This document shows, piece after piece, positions 62,554 through 64,000 of a stretch of 64,000 nt of DNA. Positions within the stretch are counted from its first letter, which is position 1. The number at the start of each line of letters is the position of its first letter. The position numbers and the translations under genes are program-made. The notes under the pieces are model-generated. The model saw only the letters and a program-made list of their open reading frames with translations. It searched no databases and was not told where the DNA came from. The stretch spans positions 248,001 through 312,000 of the forward strand of contig NC_064657.1 of NCBI RefSeq assembly GCF_001723175.1. The letters are read 5' to 3'. The DNA comes from Penicillium oxalicum. Lineage: Eukaryota > Ascomycota > Eurotiomycetes > Eurotiales > Aspergillaceae.

Positions 62554-64000
62554 GCTGAATGAGCGTCGCGCGCACCGCAGCGGTGCAAATGCCTCGGGCG
62601 ACTTCCCTCAATCGTGATCAAGCCTCAGTAGAGTAGGGGTGGAGCTTTTGCCAATCGATGCATACTCGCGGTCGAAGATTGGAACGTTGGTGACAGGGCC
62701 TGGGAGGGCTCCATGGTCTCTCCGGAGGAGACCTGTTGATGTTGTGCTCCCGGTATGAAGGGTGCGTTTGGACAAATCCGGGGTAGCGGTGCAATCCAGG
62801 ATTTGGGGTCCGAGGAGACCCGCTTCGGGGATGCGGCGAAGCGCAAGGAATACGGGGACCAGACACGGATATGTCTGTCAAAAGGTATGGAGGTTGTGTC
62901 AGTCCACGTGATTGGTGTGTCTCTTCAAAGAGCTCAGGGTCGATTTGGAGAGTTGTCGCAGGGAGCAAAGAGATGTCGAAGAGATGAGGAACGATGGATG
63001 ACAGGGGAGTTGTCGGAGGGGGAAATCGTGACGTTTTGGCTCTCGGTGGTCGCCTGGTCCTTTTTGGGTGCTTTGGCTGTCTCGCTGTCTTTCTCCCTAC
63101 TTCACTCCACTTGACTATTTGGGGTCGTCTCCATGGGCTGGATCCATTCCACCCCCCGCGCCGCCGATCGGACCCAAACTTTTTTTTTCTCTGCCCAGTC
63201 CTCTGGGTTCATATTATTATTTATTACGATTATTGTTCATAAGCGCTTTTTGCTACTTGCGGCGCGAGACTTTGGACTACTCCAAGTAAAGACCGGCGTT
63301 TGTGGTGCGCGCTCCGCAACGGTGCCGACAACTCAGAAACCTGATACCAAGCCACATTTCCAGGCACGCAGGTGTGACAGATCCAAAGAAAAGTCACAAT
63401 TATGAGAAATATGATGACAATCAAGAGAGAAGGAAGCAGGCACCCTCCGGAGCTCTCCATGTCTCGGATCCTTTGCATGACTCCGACCAGAAGGCAATTG
63501 TGAACAAGACTTCCTTGAAATGAGCCGCCGAGTCGCTAAGCCGCTTCTGGGAGGGATAGTCTACGTCACCATCGCGCTTCAAGCATCTGAATGTTGTTGT
63601 TGTTGCGATCATCCTTCGCGCTCGGCAACCTCTGCAACCCGACCCCGTGGCTCATCTTGGCGAGTACATCGAATCTCTCGGTTCGTATGTGCTGCTCCGT
63701 CCTCACTCCCAGTCAAAACCAGCAACAATCATCGGGTGGAGGACGTCTTCGTAACGGCCTCGCGATGCCTTAGTCGGAACCATGGAATGAACTGGGGCGC
63801 GGAACGTTGGTGTTGGTCCTTGGGGCCAGGGTGAACGCCACTGACTCAACTGTCCACATCCGTGTGCCAACCTCCCTCTGACGCACTCCTAGTCCGACCA
63901 CTCGGGGAAGATCCTGCAGGAATCGACAAAGTCGGACTGACAGGAGATGTTGATATGCACCCTTTTTTCCCCCCTCGTAGTGCATCAAACACAAATAAAC
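62554..64000. other. Upstream region of the fusion gene
   Basis: About 1.45 kb holding the promoter and leader of the minus-strand fusion gene and whatever lies beyond the window edge. A T-run at 63180-63188 and short overlapping frames are the only other things seen. No gene is supported. Confidence 0.4.

Overview
The window is nuclear DNA of a filamentous ascomycete, most likely one of the Eurotiales (Aspergillus/Penicillium group). The evidence is protein-coding genes with short GT-AG introns (50-280 bp) and CTAAC/CTGAC-like branch points, pyrimidine-rich leaders, and recognisable orthologues of fungal genes: NADP-glutamate dehydrogenase gdhA, Mediator subunit Med5/Nut1, MutL homologue Mlh3, a CYS-3/MetR-type bZIP factor and a Cdc25-type Ras exchange factor. 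No species can be named from sequence alone. I found no rRNA, tRNA, CRISPR array or intact transposon.

Layout. 0.4-1.6 kb (+): bZIP factor of the sulphur-regulator type. 2.3-5.9 kb (-): a SAM-dependent methyltransferase and, upstream of it on the same strand, a membrane-associated FAD oxidoreductase; they may work as a pair on a lipid-like substrate (inference). 5.9-11.5 kb: gene-poor DNA holding two decayed genes, a retroelement gag-like frame broken by one stop and a fragment of a cytochrome P450. 11.5-16.3 kb: a disordered conserved fungal protein (-) and mlh3 (+), divergent from one 0.43-kb promoter. 16.3-18.4 kb: a convergent 3' region with a cluster of imperfect inverted and direct repeats. 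18.4-22.0 kb (-): SH3/RasGEF protein. 22.1-36.4 kb: about 14 kb in which I can support no gene. 36.4-36.8 kb (+): a small secreted peptide gene with a 5'-leader intron. 37.1-40.5 kb (-): Med5, six exons, one intron best explained as GC-AG. 40.9-41.5 kb (-): weak candidate gene. 43.5-45.1 kb (-): gdhA with a TATA box. 45.1-54.0 kb: second gene-poor block. 54.7-55.9 kb (+): conserved fungal protein of the kind labelled 'Ilp' in Aspergillus annotations. 59.5-62.6 kb (-): one 908-residue protein joining a fungal rhodopsin-type (PTH11-like) 7-TM domain to a fucose-permease-like MFS transporter.

The genes do not form one pathway: they are mostly housekeeping and regulatory (transcription, nitrogen and sulphur metabolism, DNA repair, Ras signalling) separated by unusually long empty stretches. 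The most interesting items are the receptor-transporter fusion, the methyltransferase/flavoprotein pair, the secreted peptide precursor and the non-canonical Med5 intron. Exon boundaries were worked out by hand from splice signals and frame continuity; no transcript data or database search was available.
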